Positions 62,049 through 64,000 of a stretch of 64,000 bases of DNA are shown in pieces. Each line of letters starts with the position of its first letter. Within the stretch, counting starts at the first letter, position 1. Position numbers and translations under genes: made by a program. The notes beneath the pieces were generated by a model. It worked only from the letters and a program-made list of their open reading frames with translations, made no database searches and had not been told where the DNA came from. Origin of the DNA: Lichenostomus cassidix (lineage: Eukaryota > Chordata > Aves > Passeriformes > Meliphagidae); the NCBI GenBank assembly GCA_008360975.2, contig CM039182.1:102393443-102457442 (forward strand). The letters are read 5' to 3'.

Positions 62049-63742
62049 AGAATCATAGAGTGCTTGAGGTTGGAAAAGACCTCTAAGGTCATTAAATCCA
62101 ACCACTAACCCAGCACTACCAATTCCACCACTCACCCATGTCCCCAAGTAGCACATCTACATGTCTACAGGAATGGTGACTCCTCTACTGCCCTGGACAG
62201 CCTGTTCCTGTGCCTGGCCACCCTTAAACTTTTCCTGATGTCCAATCTAAAGCTCCCATGGTGCAACTTGGGGCTATTTCCTCTTGTCCTATCAATTGCT
62301 GCTTGAGAGAATATAATGACCTTCACCTGGCTACACCCTCCTTTCAGGTAGTTTTAGAGAGCAATATGGTCTCCTCTGAGCCTACTCTTCTCCAAGCTAA
62401 GCAACCTGAGTTCCCTCAACTGCTCCTCATAGGACTAGTACTTCAGACCCTTCACCAGCTCCATTGCCCTTTTCTGGACACTCTCCAATGCCTTAATGTC
62501 TTTGTTGTAGTGAGGCACCCAAAACTGAACACAGTTTTTGAGGTGCAACCTCATCAGTGCCAAGTACAGAGAGATGATCCCTGCCCTAGTCCCACTGGCC
62601 CCACTATTCCTGATCCAAGCCAGGATGCCACTGGCCTTGTTGGCCACCTGGGCACAGCTGGGTCGTGTTCTGATGGCTGTTGACCAGCACACCCAGGTAC
62701 TTTTCCACCAGGCAGCTTTCCAGCCACTCTGCCCCAAGGCTGGAGCACTGCATGGGGTTGCTGTGACCAAAGCTCAGGAACTGGCATTTGGCCAAGTTGA
62801 ACCTCATCCGACTGACCTCAGCCCATCGATCCAGGCAGTCCAGATCCCTCTGTAGAGCCTTTCTACCCTCCCTCAGATCGACACTCCTGACCAGCCTGGT
62901 GGTGTCTGTGAACTGACTGAGGGTCCACTGAATCCCCTTGTCCAGATCATCAGTAAAGGTATTAAACTTTCCAGGACTGGCCCTGGTATGGAGCTTTGGG
63001 GAACACAACTTGTGACTGGATGCCAGCTGGATGTAACTCTGTTCATCACCACTATCTGGGCCCAGCCATCAGCAGTTTTTTTACCCAGTAAATAGTGCAC
63101 CCATCCAATTCATGAGCAGCCAGGTTCTCCAGGAGAATGCTGTGAGAGAGAGACAGTGGCAAAGATGTTCTTAAAATCCAGGTAGACAACATCTACAGCA
63201 TTTCCTTCACACATCAGTCAGGTCACCCTATAAAGGAAGGAGATCAGGTTGGCCGAGCAGGACCCACCTTTCACAAACCCATGATGGCAGGACCTTATTC
63301 CCTGGCTGTCCTGCACATGCTGTGGGATGGCACTCAGGATGATCTGCTCCATGACCTTCTCTGGTATAGAGGTCAGACTGACAGGCCTGTAGTACCCTGG
63401 GTCCTCCTTCTGACCTTTCTTGTCCATGGGTGTCACACTGGCCACCCTTCAGTCAACTGGGACCTCCCCAGTCAGCCAGGACTGCTGGTAAATGATGGAA
63501 TGTGGCTTGATGAGCACTTCCACCAGCTCCCTCAGTACTCTTAGGTGGTTCCTATCCAGCCCCCTGGACTTGTGTGTAAGTGGCGTCGGACAAATTCCCT
63601 TGGAATTTGGGGCCTTCATTCTGATCTACATCTCTGTCTTACAGTTCAGGAGGTTGGGTACCCAGACAAAAGGCCTTATAATTAAAGACTGAGGCAAAGA
63701 AGATATTAAATACCTCAGGCTTTCCCTCAAGCACTATTAAAA
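62049..63742 (-). mobile_element. CR1 LINE, longest copy, antisense, defective
   Basis: About 1.7 kb of CR1 in minus orientation, from the octamer end (AGAATCATAGAGT at 62049) through the 3' UTR, the ORF2 tail and most of the reverse transcriptase, to ORF2 sequence just upstream of it. On the minus strand, RT landmarks appear in different frames. PGYYRPVSLTS lies at about 63400-63368, HGFVKGGSCSANLI at about 63271-63230, and CVPQSSIPGP (family form GVPQGSVLGP) at about 63007-62978. The catalytic FADD box reads FTDT at 62912-62901, so the second metal-binding Asp is lost. Frameshifts and stops separate the blocks. The 5' part with the endonuclease is missing. It cannot be autonomous. Confidence 0.96.
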
Positions 63743-64000
63743 GCAAAATATAACACACACACTCCCACTCCCCCACAGTAAATGATTTTATAAGAGAATT
63801 ATTTGCTTATGCTTATTATTACATGCTTATTTGTTACTATCTCTAATTTATTCACAGTAGACCTAACACTAAAGCAGTCAGGGTTTTTCAAGGGGGCTAA
63901 TTTGCATTAATATAAAATCACATTTCTGCCTGGCAGTAAAAAAAAATCAGTATACAGGTGTGCTGACCCTAAACACGTGTGAGGAAAGCCCTGTGTAAAG
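63743..64000. other. Non-coding DNA to window end
   Basis: AT-rich, with an AC-rich scrap at 63750-63770 and one octamer motif (ATTTGCAT, 63900-63907). Nothing else seen. Confidence 0.5.

Noticed and set aside
1..64000. tRNA, snRNA, familiar microRNA seeds, CRISPR arrays, bacterial-type operons, retroviral LTRs or polymerase genes
   Set aside because: Looked for by eye and not found. A covariance-model and repeat-library search would be needed to exclude diverged examples.

Overview
This window looks like avian nuclear DNA. It is AT-rich, almost free of coding signal, and its only recognisable interspersed repeats are seven decayed CR1 (chicken repeat 1) LINE fragments. Several of them end in the CR1 terminal octamer family (ATTCTATG-like). 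CR1 dominance with no mammalian-type SINEs or L1s points to a bird, though other CR1-rich sauropsids cannot be excluded. I recognise no complete protein-coding gene and cannot name the locus.

Layout: 1-14.7 kb is AT-rich non-coding DNA with an AACC-rich simple repeat carrying a telomere-like core (1.4 kb), an old antisense CR1 reverse-transcriptase fragment (4.6 kb), a TG/TA microsatellite (8.1 kb), a sense CR1 3' end (11.1 kb) and a perfect consensus match to a CTCF site (12.47 kb). 14.7-17.0 kb is a sharply bounded CpG island with GC boxes, the only promoter-like sequence here. Inside it lies a candidate + strand, non-coding first exon. It has two 42-nt pyrimidine tracts, a CTG repeat, a chain of small upstream ORFs, and a possible splice donor at 15728/15729. 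17-62 kb is AT-rich, intron-like or gene-desert DNA with CR1 pieces at 21.5, 27.3, 39.1 and 56.5 kb, a second CTCF-like core at 33.27 kb and a cluster of POU/octamer motifs at 47.3-47.7 kb. 62.0-63.7 kb is the longest CR1 copy, antisense, with a ruined reverse transcriptase.

The most economical reading is the promoter and first non-coding exon of a gene transcribed left to right, followed by tens of kilobases of a large first intron holding candidate distal regulatory sequence. That reading is inference: only the CpG island and the CR1 copies are well supported, and no downstream coding exon was identified. The observations most worth following are the octamer cluster, the unusual 5' leader inside the CpG island, and two CR1 copies that seem to have lost internal sequence while keeping the 3' terminus. 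I found no convincing sign of an undescribed biological system.
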